In this document: positions 1 through 11,760 of the stretch, one piece after another
How positions within the stretch are numbered: the stretch's first letter is position 1
Layout of the letters: each line of letters opens with the position of its first letter
Notes under the pieces: model-generated
Database searches by the model: none
Told to the model about the DNA's origin: nothing
Seen by the model: the letters and a program-made list of their open reading frames with translations, nothing else
NCBI RefSeq assembly: GCF_000516985.1
Contig: NW_006917094.1
Coordinates: forward strand, 1,612,001 to 1,676,000
DNA from: Pestalotiopsis fici W106-1
Taxonomy: Eukaryota > Ascomycota > Sordariomycetes > Amphisphaeriales > Sporocadaceae
Length of the DNA: 64,000 bases
Direction of reading: 5' to 3'
Program-made: the position numbers and the translations under genes

Positions 1-503
1 TATTGGCAATTGTCGTTGTCTTCCAATAATTACTTTCTATGCTGGCGGTTCCGTGATTTACAAAATGCTCAGTTGTAGCCCCAATGAACACGGTAGTATG
101 ATATACTAAACGACGGTGTAAACCCACTATAGACCGGAACGACGGCTTTTAGTTCGCACGGATGTTGGCGCTGGATCTAGCAATGCATTGCCAGGATTCG
201 ATTAGTGATGACCCGAGTATTGACACTCCAGATCCGATTCAGCATACCCCCGCCCAAAAGCAACAGGGCTCTGGGCCAGACAGTACATCGCTTGTCCTTG
301 TGCATCCGTTTAGGCGCAGCCGCCCGACTGAAACCTTTCAGCATTTTCATCATCCCCAAAATCATAGGCAGTTGGAGAACCATACAGTACGTTGCGGTTG
401 CAGAGACTTGAACCCTTCGCCTTTTTGTTGCGTCTTACTCAGCGGACGAGGGTTTGAAGTACATTTTCTTGTTCATCGACAGAACCATCCTTCGCACATA
501 AAA
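1..503. other. Upstream region without a supported gene
   Basis: This stretch precedes the D-lactate dehydrogenase start codon. An open frame extends upstream of that start (from 162), but its residues look like untranslated leader and do not resemble a targeting peptide. I see no RNA gene and no other credible coding exon here. Confidence 0.5.
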
Positions 504-2699
504 ATGTTTCGCACAGCAAGTTTTTCGGTGCGCAAAGCTGTGTCAAGAGTTCGCCCAAGGATCTCGGAACCATTTTGGAGCCCAGCCAGCCGTGTACAAT
601 GGCGCCTAGCGTCTCTGCATGTTAAACGTGCCGGGGGCCGATCTCTGCTCCCAGGTGTTGCGCTTGGTGTTGCTGGCCTGGGTGTCGGTGGCCTGATTGT
701 CGCATCGATGACAATGGTCAAGCCAGATGTGATTGAGTACGCAAATAGAGACACCATGTTAAAGGTCTTGTGATCGTACCTGAACCTGTTCTGCATCCTA
801 TAATCTGACACTGTATGTAGGCAGCACGTGAGATCGAGACTCTACTGGGCAAAGACGGCATCAGCTATGATGAGAGCGTCATCGAGGCTCATGGCTACTC
901 TGATTGGTCTACATCCAACTCTACAGGCCGGCCCATAGCAATCGTCTATCCAGAGACTACCGAGCAAGTCTCAAGCATTGCCAAGATATGCCACCACTAT
1001 GATACACCAATGAGTGCGTTTGAAGATCTTTCGGCTGTAAGTGACTTTACTAATTTGCAACAGTTCCATTCGGCGCCGGATCCTCTGTTGAAGGCAACTT
1101 CTCTTCGCCATACAGTGGAATTTGCGTGGATTTTGTCAACATGGATAAAGTTATTGAATTTCATCCCAATGAGTATGACTTGACTAGGCCCTTCTTGTAC
1201 GAATAGGACAAACTAATTCTCATTATCGCAGCATGGATGTAGTGGTACAGCCCGGAGTCAATTGGATGAACTTGAATCAGCAAATCAAGGACAGTGGATT
1301 GTTTCTCCCACTAGATCCATCGCCTACAGCTAGTATTGGGGGTATGGTATCAACGAATTGCAGGTAGGGAACCCGAAGATACTCTCCAATCTTGTGAAAT
1401 CTAACGCAAGCAGTGGGACCAATGCCTTTCGTTACGGAACCATGAAAGATTGGGTAATCAACCTTACTGTGGTACTTGCCGATGGTCAGATTATCAGGAC
1501 CAGACATCGACCAAGAAAGACTTCGGCAGGTTATAACTTGACATCTCTGTTCGTTGGAGCTGAAGGCACATTGGGTTTCGTTACCGAAATCACCGTCAAG
1601 CTTGCTGTCATCCCGCAAGACACAAGTGTTGCTATCGTTTCTTTTCCCACAATCAAGGAAGCCGCAGAAGCTGCCACTGGCATCATTCGATCGGGACTAC
1701 AGTTGGCAGCCCTGGAGCTGATGGATGAAGTGCAAATGTCCGTCTTGAACAAGCATGGCAGTGAGGCTGTTCGGAAACGGAGATGGGATGAGAATCCCAC
1801 GTTATTTATGAAGTTCGTCCCCGCACTCTTTCAGAATGATCCAGACAAACTAAGTCGATATGTAGATTTTCCGGAACTACTGCCGCGATTGCTAGTGACA
1901 TCTCACGGGTTGAGACCATCGTCAAGCCTTTCAATGCTGGCCAGTTCTTCTTTGCCAAGACCAAGCAAGATGAGGTGGACTTATGGTCTGGCAGGAAAGA
2001 AGCTCTTTGGACGATGGTGTCTATCAAACCGGAAGGCTTTAACCTCTGGTCTACCGATGTAGCGGTCCCTATTTCTCGGCTGGCCGAGATCATTAGTGAG
2101 TAACGTGAACCAAATCATATTAGTACCTAGAAGGCTAATTCCACCAAAATAGATGCATCAAAAGAAAATGCCAGCACGCTTGGCCTTTTTAATAGCATCG
2201 TAGGTCACGTTGGCGATGGCAACTTCCATCAAGCTATCATGTACGACCCAAAGAATGAATCACAAACAAATTCAGTCGCAGCGTGCGTTCACAAGATGAT
2301 GGACCTTGCGATAGAGATGGAGGGAACTGTTTCAGTAAGTTGTAGGAAGAAGGAACAAGAACAAAATATTCAAAGCGTAATTTGACTAACGAGAGACGCA
2401 ATAGGGCGAGCATGCCATTGGTTTGGGGAAAAAGGTCAGTGCCATGTTTTGCACTCAAGTCGCACTTGGAAGCTATGCTAAAAGCCGAGACAGGCTTGTC
2501 TGGTTGACGAGTTGGGACTTGATACAATCAACTTGATGAAGACTATCAAGAAGGCAGTCGATCCCAAGTGAGTTCCCCATGGAAAGCGACTGTCATCGGT
2601 TATTGGAGAGATGGCTTATATCTTTGACCTAGATGGCTTATGAACCCCGGTAAAGTATTTGACTTGCCGAAGAATGCCAAGGCGCTCGCTGCACCCTGA
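504..2699 (+). CDS. DLD1: D-lactate dehydrogenase (cytochrome), mitochondrial FAD enzyme
   Basis: Oxidises D-lactate to pyruvate and passes electrons to cytochrome c at the inner mitochondrial membrane. Ten exons are inferred: 504-764, 821-1013, 1064-1172, 1232-1363, 1414-1812, 1866-2095, 2153-2334, 2405-2434, 2494-2567 and 2633-2699, giving 558 codons plus stop in one frame. The ATG at 504 opens an Arg/Ser-rich presequence (MFRTASFSVRKAV), followed by a hydrophobic Gly/Val segment. The FAD-binding half shows PFGAGSSVEGN, GGMVSTNC and SGTNAFRYGTMKDW. The FAD-oxidase C domain shows VGHVGDGNFH, GEHAIGLGKK and a C-terminal MNPGKVFDLP. The order and length match yeast Dld1. The apparent reading-frame break near 1813 is resolved by a 53-nt intron with a GTTCGT donor, so the gene looks intact. 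Family assignment is firm; exon borders are by eye. Confidence 0.92.
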
Positions 2700-3364
2700 C
2701 GCATTCCGCGCCCTATTATGAGCGAGATGCCTCCAAAACCCAACGAGTGCACCATTGGTGACTATAAGTCTGTTCGAGGGCACCGCTAGTGAATCCGAAG
2801 GCATGTCAGTCAATATGCGGTGTCGTTGATAATTGGAATCTGCTTGTTTGATATAGGGTCAGGATCTCATGCTATTCTAGAAAAAAGTCAATGGTGATGG
2901 GCCTTCTACACACGGGTGTGATGAGTTGGTAGCGGTGGGCGGCGGGGGTGCATGTTGGGCGGCTAGACTCGCTAACTTAGCACCATCTACCTGAACCGGA
3001 CAGCAAAAGTTCACTTCGATGAATGATTTTATCGAAACGACATGGGATGCAGAAAAGAATCAATTCATTCGATGCAACTCACCTACTTTCAATTTCATGT
3101 CGGCTGACATTAACATGCAACCCTATTCGTCCTTATTGTACACACCAGGTATGTATGACATAGTAGATCATCTCATCGGCCACCTCTATGTTCTCGGCAC
3201 CTCCAAGTATCGGCAGTGCTCCGACGGAATCATCATGCTCCACTATTGCGCAATGCCAATACTGTGTATCCGCGGGGCTTTATAGAATCGCTTCTGTGCA
3301 TGTTGCCCTCCTGCCCTCCGAGGCCGAGGCCTAAGCTCTCAATTATCATTCAACCAGCGTTCCG
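2700..3364. other. Intergenic region, no supported gene
   Basis: Contains the 3' flank of the dehydrogenase and the promoter of the next gene. A TATA-like TTTATAGAA lies near 3279, about 85 bp before the downstream start codon. A short open frame at 3019-3285 has no recognisable features and I do not call it. Confidence 0.45.
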
Positions 3365-4246
3365 ATGCATATTTTTCGGTCTATCCTGCTTCTTGTATCC
3401 TTTACCACCGCTGCCATCATGGCACTGCCGGTCACCACCAATGGGACCTACGTGGGTCCCGAAAACGGTCATCTCGTCATTGTAGGAGGAAACCTCCAGT
3501 CCGATACCATATGGCAAAAGATTATAGAGCTTGCCGGAGGACCGGATGCATCAATCGTGGTGATCCCAACGGCCGGCGGTGAGCCGACCTACAACGACAC
3601 CTTGCCCAGCGCCGCCTCTCTGCGTAAGAACGGTTCTCTAAACGTCACCGTGTTGCACACCTACGATCCAGCGGTCGCAGACACTGACGATTTTGTGGCC
3701 CCGCTCCGGGAAGCCAAGGGCGTCTACTTTGATGGCGGGCGACAGTGGCGTATTGTGGATGCCTATGCCGGGACTAAGGCCGAGCGGGCATTCCAAGCTG
3801 TACTGGATCGTGGCGGCGTCATTTCTGGATCTTCTGCTGGCGCAAGTGTACAAGCATCGTTTCTTGCACGCGGAGACACGGAGAACAATCAAATCATGAT
3901 TGGGGACCACACTGTTGGGTTTGGGTATCTCAAGAATGCTGCTATCGACCAGCACGTTCTGGTAAGGAATCGACAATTCGACATGTTCGACATTCTCAAA
4001 GTACATCCGGAGTTACTGGGTGTGGCTATTGATGAGAATACGGCACTCTTAGTTCATAAGAATGAGGCCACAGTTTTCGAAGGAACATATGTACTAATCT
4101 ACGACGGGGGCTTCTGGTCGAGAGAGGAGCTGAGCGAGCTGAAACACCTTCCGCCGCCAGAAAGTCGGTTCTACTTTCTTCGACCAGGTGATCAGTACGA
4201 TCTAGGGGAGAGGAAAGTGATTGAAACGAGTGAAACAGAGCTATAA
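3365..4246 (+). CDS. Secreted peptidase S51 / cyanophycinase-like protein
   Basis: Intronless 293-aa protein with a signal peptide (about residues 1-20, hydrophobic core ILLLVSFTTAAIMA). The fold markers of the S51 family (cyanophycinase, peptidase E) are visible: a beta-strand GHLVIVGGN near 36-43, VVIPTAGGE near 65-73, the YFDGGRQWR loop near 121-129, the nucleophile elbow GSSAGA with Ser157, and DQHVLVRNRQFDM near 195-207, where family members place catalytic or substrate residues. Bacterial cyanophycinases release beta-Asp-Arg dipeptides. Fungi do not make cyanophycin, so a secreted fungal member more likely cleaves another Asp-containing peptide or scavenges nitrogen; that is inference. 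Possible N-glycosylation sites (NGT, NDT, NGS, NVT) fit secretion. Length is normal for the family. Confidence 0.85.
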   Translation: MHIFRSILLLVSFTTAAIMALPVTTNGTYVGPENGHLVIVGGNLQSDTIWQKIIELAGGPDASIVVIPTAGGEPTYNDTLPSAASLRKNGSLNVTVLHTYDPAVADTDDFVAPLREAKGVYFDGGRQWRIVDAYAGTKAERAFQAVLDRGGVISGSSAGASVQASFLARGDTENNQIMIGDHTVGFGYLKNAAIDQHVLVRNRQFDMFDILKVHPELLGVAIDENTALLVHKNEATVFEGTYVLIYDGGFWSREELSELKHLPPPESRFYFLRPGDQYDLGERKVIETSETEL

Positions 4247-4354
4247 ATAAAAGCAGCTATGGGCGGATGTGTTGAATAAAACAGCATTATCTTATTGCGA
4301 TCAATTATAAATATTCAAGAAATGCCATTTCGAGAGAGACCCTTGTTTTGTAGG

Positions 4355-7204
4355 TCAAAGAAGTAGACTTGGATGCAGGAGGAGCTCATTGAGCTCATTG
4401 AACTCGCCACCCATAAGCATGGCGAGGGACCGAAATCTCTGCGCCAGAGCATCTCCCAAAGCAGAGGCCAAGACTCTGAACCATGGGTATACATTCATAT
4501 GTCCTTGAACAATTAGCGTCCGAGCGGCGTGCCGCCGAAAAGCCCATTTGTCCTCGATCCGAATAAGCGCCTTGAGAACATCATTTCGGTCTCCACACCT
4601 GTCGAGCAACATTGTCAAATTATCTACCTTCCCGAATCGCAACATGTTGTTGAATGCATCCGCCGGTATATCTACACGGTCGCCATACCTATCGAGCAGC
4701 AACTCGAGCTTTTTGGGGGTGGATGAATGGCAGAGAGCCCTGGTGGCGATGCTCTTGATATCGATTTGGTCGCCGTATCGATCAAGCAAGGCCTCGAGCG
4801 TGTAGAATCCCCCATGATCAATGGCTGCATAGACCATCTCAGCTGTGTATGTAATTTGGTCGCCGTATCTGTCAAGCAAAGCCTCAAGTGCCCGGAATCC
4901 TCCATGATCAATGGCTGCAAGGACCATCTCATTTGTGCATGTAATCTGGTCGCCATATCGATCAAGCAAGGCCTTGAGCGTGTAGAGTTTCCCTTGATCA
5001 ATGGCTGCACAAATCATCTCGGTTGTGCATGTAATTTGGTCGCCATATCGATCAAGCAAGCGCTCGAGCTCATTTGGCCGTGAACGAATGGCTGCAAGGA
5101 CCATCTCAGCTGTGCACGTACTTCGGTCTCTGTAACGATCAGGCAAGACCTCGAGCGCGTCGTCCGACCCTTCATGAATGGCTACGTGGATCATCTCAGC
5201 TGTGCATGTAATCTGGTCGCCATATCGATCAATCAAGTACTTAAGCGTATTTGACTTTTGACGAATGGCTTTGACGATCATCGCGTTTGTGCATGTAACT
5301 CTGTCGCCGTATTGATCGATCAATACCTTGAACTCATCAACACCTTTTTCCAAGGCTGCATTGCTAATTGCGCTATCAATCTCCAATTGGTTGCCGCGCT
5401 CAACAAGCAAAGCTCTGAAATTGTCTGGTCCGCGTTGAAAGCCCGCTTCCGCCATTGATTGAGAAATCACAAGTGATTCTCTACATGCTTCAAGCAACAG
5501 CTTGAGCGTTTTGGGGCCAGCTGTAATAGCTTCCAGGATAGATGTTTCGGTAATTTTTAGCTGGTCGCGATACGTGTCGAGAAATATTCGGAGTTTTTCT
5601 GGATAACTTCGGATGGCATCTACCAACAATGCGTCGGTGATACTGATTTGGTCGTAATGCCTACAGAGTAGCAGATCAAGTATATTCAGCCCTCTATTAT
5701 CCGCAGCAGCAATTACATCCGAACTGAGCACAACTTGTTCGCCATTATTGTGAAGGAACCGTTCGAAAACGTTGGAGCCGTTTCTAGCTGCTTCTAGTGT
5801 GAGAATCTCGGCTAATTGAATTTCGTCTTGACCTGATTCCAACATCGTATATTCAAAGTTGAAACTGTTCTCTTGTGTATGGATCTGAGAGCCTTGAATC
5901 GCGTTCTGGCCTCTTTCCTGTTCCAGATACGTAGAAAGAGATTCTGTGCTGTTCGCGGATTTTTGACCCACAACTACCTGCACGATGCCGGATTCATGCG
6001 TTAACTGCTCCTTCAGAGGAGAGTTGATGTGCCAAAGGTAACCTACGGCGGCCTCCGATAGGAATACTTGTTTGTTATGTCGGTATCTGAATTGTTTCAT
6101 GACATCCATATGTTTTCCGGGGGAAACAAACTGGTCTAAACCCATATACACCAGACTCGGAACTGTGTTTTGAAGTTCCTCGATACTTGAAGTTCTCATC
6201 GAGTTTATGGGGAAATTATCCCGACATAGATATTCGAACACATCCTTGACAACGATCATTTCGGATTTGGAGTAATCCGATCGGAAAGGTTTGTCGGAAG
6301 CAATGCCTAAAAGTGCAAAGACGCGGTCCCGAGAATCAGTAGCTTGGCTCTCTCTGAACTTCCACAAGAGGGTTGATAGATTTGGGTTCTGATTCCACCA
6401 AGAGGATTTCCTCAATGGACCAGGCATGATATCGATGATGGCTTGGCATTGGTTGCTTGGCCGGACTTGGAGCAGACTCGGTGCCAGCGCGAATACTCTT
6501 GGACTGACCCATCCATCAGTACAGCCAACTGAAGCCTTCTTGGCGTTGAATACCTCTTGTATGATCCATACTCGGTTGAACCAGTCATCATCCATCAAAG
6601 ACCTGAGTTCCCATCGTAGATCGCGGAAATGACGTCTTTTGCATATCTTGCTCCAAATGTGATGGAAGCGAGAGTCTCCATTGGGCCATTGTTCCAAAGC
6701 CTCACTAGGAACGTTTTCTTCGAAAGAATTGAGTGCGTTCATCAGGGTGCCGACATTGTCCTCGACGCGTCCGAGCCAAAAGAGAACCTGGTCAGCGCGC
6801 CTGTACACGTCACCCATGTTGTCAACTTGATGTCCCCTTTCTTGTACATTGCCCTGATCGATGCAAACAGCATCGATCCATAACATGCGATCCTTTTCAT
6901 TGAACCGTAAATGCATGAGTGCCGTATACAAGTTGTGTGTAATGGCAAGCGCCTTGCCATTTACTCGAATCGTGTGAGTCAAGCGATTATCACCCCAACA
7001 GTATGAAAGCGCTTCGTACGGAACCAGCATGTTTTCGTCAAACGATGCATTAAACATGTGGCATTCGAGTTCGCCCAAGCCTCCTCGGAGCCTCAATAAG
7101 CGAAATCCTCGTGATGCCAGGTCAATGGGCTTATACTGAAACTGAGGCTCTATTAGAGGTTCCCGCTTAAGTTCACGATAGTCAATACGGCGTATTAAGC
7201 AAAT
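4355..7204 (-). CDS. HET-domain protein with C-terminal LLDRYGDQI-type repeats, 5' end cut by a retrotransposon
   Basis: Heterokaryon-incompatibility (HET) proteins act in fungal non-self recognition and trigger cell death. The N-terminal HET domain shows YEALSYCWGD, LWIDAVCIDQ, YRRADQVLFWLG, WIIQEV and SRDRVFALLGI. The C-terminal half is about a dozen tandem repeats of roughly 33 residues with the consensus LLDRYGDQITCTAEMVLAAI. Those between about 4790 and 5240 are nearly identical at DNA level. This resembles the repeat type (LLLDRRGDxxxITEEVVKAAA) I know from fungal HET/NLR proteins. The frame is open up to the LTR edge at 7204, and typical HET leader residues (FQYKPIDLASRGFRLLRL) are encoded there. 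However, no ATG in any frame occurs between 7204 and 7058; the first in-frame ATG (7055-7057) would delete that leader. The original start therefore lay beyond 7204 and was removed by the insertion, or another promoter/start is used. Confidence 0.8.
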   Translation of the reverse strand: MCLIRRIDYRELKREPLIEPQFQYKPIDLASRGFRLLRLRGGLGELECHMFNASFDENMLVPYEALSYCWGDNRLTHTIRVNGKALAITHNLYTALMHLRFNEKDRMLWIDAVCIDQGNVQERGHQVDNMGDVYRRADQVLFWLGRVEDNVGTLMNALNSFEENVPSEALEQWPNGDSRFHHIWSKICKRRHFRDLRWELRSLMDDDWFNRVWIIQEVFNAKKASVGCTDGWVSPRVFALAPSLLQVRPSNQCQAIIDIMPGPLRKSSWWNQNPNLSTLLWKFRESQATDSRDRVFALLGIASDKPFRSDYSKSEMIVVKDVFEYLCRDNFPINSMRTSSIEELQNTVPSLVYMGLDQFVSPGKHMDVMKQFRYRHNKQVFLSEAAVGYLWHINSPLKEQLTHESGIVQVVVGQKSANSTESLSTYLEQERGQNAIQGSQIHTQENSFNFEYTMLESGQDEIQLAEILTLEAARNGSNVFERFLHNNGEQVVLSSDVIAAADNRGLNILDLLLCRHYDQISITDALLVDAIRSYPEKLRIFLDTYRDQLKITETSILEAITAGPKTLKLLLEACRESLVISQSMAEAGFQRGPDNFRALLVERGNQLEIDSAISNAALEKGVDEFKVLIDQYGDRVTCTNAMIVKAIRQKSNTLKYLIDRYGDQITCTAEMIHVAIHEGSDDALEVLPDRYRDRSTCTAEMVLAAIRSRPNELERLLDRYGDQITCTTEMICAAIDQGKLYTLKALLDRYGDQITCTNEMVLAAIDHGGFRALEALLDRYGDQITYTAEMVYAAIDHGGFYTLEALLDRYGDQIDIKSIATRALCHSSTPKKLELLLDRYGDRVDIPADAFNNMLRFGKVDNLTMLLDRCGDRNDVLKALIRIEDKWAFRRHAARTLIVQGHMNVYPWFRVLASALGDALAQRFRSLAMLMGGEFNELNELLLHPSLLL
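7200..7204. repeat. Target-site duplication, left copy (CAAAT)
   Basis: The five bases next to the left LTR read CAAAT and those after the right LTR read CAAGT. The single G/A difference is the kind RIP makes. Five bases is the usual duplication size for Ty3/gypsy integration. Confidence 0.65.
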
Positions 7205-7725
7205 TATAACGACTATACTACGGGTTTCTAAAATAAACCTGAAGTATAATAAGGGTTGGGGTTTATGCTAATAGGGAACGGTAGCTTCGAAAGAAAGTAT
7301 TAAGCAATAGGTAATTAAACTGATTTATAAATATAGTCGCTAAAGCGTATTAAATATTTCACCTATAGGTAAAATAAATGCTTAAATTAATTACTAAGGT
7401 AATAACTATTTATATAGGAAATCCTTTTATAATATATATCCATTTATTCCCTTACTGATTTCTTAATTACCCAGCCCGTAGGTAATTATTACGATATTTA
7501 TTAGTAAATATTATTAGCGTCCAGTAAATATTACTTTACTAAAAAATAATTATTACTCCGCCAAAATCGTAATTCCGTTTATAGCTACTTATAATTATAA
7601 AAGGATAATAATATATTTGCTATAAGGGTTCCTAGCCTTTGCGTTAGCTACTATTGCGCCTCCGTTATTTTTCCTATTTCTCTTAATATATTAATATTAT
7701 TTTGCAAAGGTATATATTCGTAATA
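7205..7725 (-). repeat. 3' LTR (521 bp)
   Basis: Direct repeat of 14277-14797 with many transition differences (for example gaagtataat against aaaatataat near the start). The ends, TATAAC and GTAATA on the plus strand, are RIP versions of TGTAAC and GTAACA. Just inside, the element-strand sequence AAAGAAGGGAGCTAA (about 7726-7740) is a plausible polypurine tract, fixing this copy as the 3' LTR of a minus-strand element. It is the more heavily mutated and AT-richer of the two copies. Confidence 0.9.
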
Positions 7726-7999
7726 TTAGCTCCCTTCTTTATTATCTTTTGTCCTCGAAAAACGTAAATCGTATAAATAAATCGCCGTCGCCTATTTGGT
7801 TCCTAACTAAATTATCCTTCCTATATACTTTTTTTGTAATATATGCTTACTATATCAGATTAAACTAAAAAACAGCTATCTTATTCTTTTTTAAAACGAA
7901 TTGCTTTTACGAAAAAAATTGCCGATACCGGTTACGAGACCGAAATAACGTGCATTCGTTATTTGCGTAAAAACAAGGGTTGCGTTATAAATAAAAAAT

Positions 8000-10900
8000 C
8001 GTCGCGCTACTCGCGCTATACTTAAACCGGTCGATCCTGCGACGGCACGTTCGTAGCTTCCTTTTTATCGAAACTTGCTACTTAAGAAAAGAAATTAAAT
8101 AACGAGGAAGCGGATGCGAAAGAGGCACTATTTATTCTCCAAACGCAACTATTTACTGCTTTTGGTCGCTTAGCTCGTCTCCGTCGAATAAAAAAGGTAG
8201 TAAAAAAAAAAAGTCTAAGGCATTTCGTCGGGGAATACAAAAATTAGATAAAATAAACGGGATTATTTAGCAGGAACAACGCGTTATCCAAAATTTTTAA
8301 TCCTTTAGTATCTTTAACGATTTCGATTAATCAACGCTCGGTTTTAGAAATAACTTTATAAATTTTAATCCTTTTATCGAAACTAAAAATACTAGTTAAA
8401 AGCGATATAGCCCTTAATATATTTCCTAGGTTCCTAAATATTTTTTTTAGGTAAGTAATTTTCCTATTTAACGTAGAATTAATATCTTCGTCCGACTTTC
8501 TTATAATTAATAATTTTTTCGACGTCGTAGCTTTGCTAATTTAGTTCGGTTTTTAGTATTTCGTCGACTTTAGCGTTTTTTAGTGCTAATTCGAATAATA
8601 AAATATAAAAGGTTCTATAATTTTTTATAATCTTTAGTAGCTTAAGTCGGTAATTAACATTCGAAATTTTCTTATCGATTTTAAATAATCCAAATTTTTT
8701 AAAATCGAATTTATTATTTAGTCGTTTTATCTTAATGTTTTTTCGTAAGAGGTAAACCTTATTTCCTTTCTCAAAAATTAATCCCTTAATCTTCTTCTTA
8801 TCGTATTAAAGTTTTATCTTTTATTAAATAACAATAAAGGTTTTCTAGAATTCTACTTATAAATTTTTAAGCTATTTAACGCGTAAAATAGCGTAAAATG
8901 CAAATTCTTTTCCTTTTAGTAATTCTTTAATAATATCGGGTTTATAACCGTAATTAGTATAAAAAAGTAATATTCCGATAAATTCCTTTATTGCATTATT
9001 ATATGCAAATTGTGCGAATAGCAATAATATAACCTAATTATTTTATTCGTAATTAACATAGCATCTAAAATATTCCTCGAATACCTAATTTGCTTATTTT
9101 ATTTACCCGTTAGTTTACGGATAAAAAGCCGTTAAAAGCTTATAATCGCATTTTAGCTAACTAATAAATAATTTCCAAAATTTCGATATAAAAAATTTAT
9201 CTCGGTCTAAAATAATCTCGTTTAATAATCCGTATTAGCTAGCTATCGTTCGGAAGAACGTATAGGCTAATTTTTTTATATTGCTAATTTCCTTATATAA
9301 AAAAAAAATATACGTATTTCGTAAATCGTTTTATAAATACTAGGATATTATCGTAAAAGGTCCTAATTAAAGGTTTTTCTAAAAGTGGTAATTTCACGAT
9401 AAAATCTAATGCAATAAATTTCTATATTTTATTTAGTAATAATATAGGTTGTAGTTTTTTATACTGCTTATATCGTGCTGATTTTGCCTTATTACATAAG
9501 TCGCATTTTCTAATAATATTACTAACTATTTATCGGAGGTTCGAATAGTTAAAATTCTACTAAATTCGTTTAAGGGTTTTAAAAACTCCTTAATATCCGT
9601 AAACTAATAATTCGTAGTAATCTTTAATAAGGTCTTTTCGGAGTTTATTCGGAATCTATAATTTGCCTTAATATTTAACGATATTTTCGAATTTTTTAAT
9701 TTTTAATATTAAATTATAAAATAAATTTTAGAATAATAATCGTATTATATCGACGACTTTTTTTATCCAACTTTTATTATTAATAACCCTTATAACTGCG
9801 TATAAGGTTATAATTAATACTAAATCTCCGTTATCGTTTATCAAAAAGATAATATTAATTTCCTTCGGTACTTCCTAAAAATAGTCTGGTTTTCGATTTA
9901 AAGCGTCGGCTTTTCCGTTTTCTAACCCTTTGCGATAAATGATTTTAAAATTAAAATTTACTAAAAATTCTACCTATCGAATTTATCGTTTATTAAATTC
10001 TTTATTAATAGTAAATAAGATTAAATTCTTATAATCGATATAGACTTTAATTTAGTACTTAATTCCGCTAAAATAGTATTTCTATTTTTAAAATGCTTCG
10101 ATAATAACTATAAATTCCTTATTATAAATTTAATAGTTTAATTATTTTTTCGTAAACTTCTTGCTATAAAATATAACTAGGTATAGTTTCCCGTTATTAT
10201 CTTTTTATATAAATTATCCGCCTATAGCGTAATCTAAAGCATCTATTTTAATTTCAAATTCTCGTTTTAAATCTGCTATACGTATTACGGATTCGTCCGT
10301 AATTCGTTTCTTAATTACTTCGAAGGCTTCCTGCGCTTCGGGTGTCCAGTCGAATAGTATATCCTTTTTTATTAAGTGCGTAAATAGTGCAGCGATACCT
10401 CCGAGTCCCTAAATAAATATCCGGTAAAAATTTACGAGTCCTAAAAAGGATCTAATTTTTATTACCGAAATCGGGGTAAGCTAATCCCTTATTGCTAAAA
10501 TCTTAAATAGTTCCATTTTAATTTTTCTAAAGGATATTATATATCCTACGAAAATAACTTCTTTTTTATAGAATTCGCTTTTCTTTAGGTTAACTAGCAG
10601 GTTTGCGTCCTATAGTTTCTATAATACTATTTTAACGTATTATTAGTATTCGTTAAGGTCCTTAAAATAAATAAATATATCGTCGAGGTATACTACTATA
10701 AACTTATCGAAGTATTCTTTTAAAACGTTATTAATTATATTCTAAAAGCTTGCTAATACGTTAATTAATTCGAAAGGCATAACCTTATATTCAAAATATC
10801 CGTATTTATAACGGAAAGCGGTTTTCTATTTTTCTCCCTTTTTAATACGTATTAAGCCGTACGCGTTAAGCAAATTTAGGGCTATAAACTATTAAATTTT

Positions 10901-11760
10901 ATGCAACTTATTATATAAATCTTTAATTAAAGGTAAAGGGTATCGGTTTTTAATCGTAATATCATTAAACTTGCGGTAATCGATGCAAGGTCTCCATTTG
11001 GGTTTTCTATTTTTACTTTTTTTAGGTATAAAAAGTATTAAATATTTTACGGGTAAAATAGATTCTATAATTTATTTTTTTTATAATATATCCGCTAAAT
11101 ATTCCTTTAATGCCTTTTCATACTAAGGTTTCACTAAATACGTTAATATAAAATATAATTCCTTTCCTTCCTAAAAAAGTATTTTATAATCGTATCTTAT
11201 ATGCTTTAATAATCCTATTTTTAGTACTTTACTAAATAAGTCGCTAAACTCCTAATACTTTTCTAGTACTTTAGTTTCAAATTTCGGCTTAATATATTTA
11301 GTTATAAAATAAAATCCAAATATCTTAGGGTTGCTTAAAGGTTTATTCTAGCGCTTTTTAAAAGCTAACTCTTTTCCTAATATATTTTATTAAAATTAGC
11401 CGATATTCTAATTCACTTTAAGGTTATTCGCTCGTAACCAGGGTATCCCTAAGATAATATCGTAATCCGTAATTTTTATAATATCGCACGTAAATCCTTT
11501 TTCGTAATCCTAAATATAAATTTAAATATACACAATTTTTATATTTATAATTCCGTTTCTATACGATATAGGTTCTCCATTAATAATATTAAATACATAA
11601 AACGTCTTCTTCTGCTTTTATAATATTTGCAAAGCGTTAACGATTGCTAGCGAAATAAAATTTCCTTAAGCTCCTATATCTACTAAGGCTCGTATCTTTT
11701 AGTTTATAATCTTAATCTAAATCGTAAAATATTCGTTAATATTAATGCTATTCGCGGCAT
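8000..11760 (-). pseudogene. Degenerate pol (protease, RT, RNase H, integrase) of the Ty3/gypsy element
   Basis: Reading the minus strand from 11700 downwards gives a retroviral-type aspartic protease motif in which the expected D-T-G-A reads D-I-G-A followed by a stop (TCA to TAA). RT follows, with [16 protein letters not shown] intact and MPFGLTNAPASF reading MPFELINVLASF, then the intact catalytic YLDDI. Next come an RNase H DASDYAIGG reading DALDYAIGG and an integrase zinc-binding segment with CDLC intact. Nearly all substitutions are explained by C-to-T on one strand or the other. No continuous frame survives, so no active enzyme is expected. Borders are approximate. Confidence 0.85.

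Noticed and set aside
380..430. tRNA-like T-arm (GGGTTCAAGTCTC on the minus strand)
   Set aside because: No matching 5-bp T stem, acceptor stem or anticodon arm can be folded around it.
1813..1900. Apparent frameshift in the D-lactate dehydrogenase gene
   Set aside because: A 53-nt intron (1813-1865, GTTCGT...GTAG) restores the frame and the expected residues; all ten exons then total a whole number of codons.
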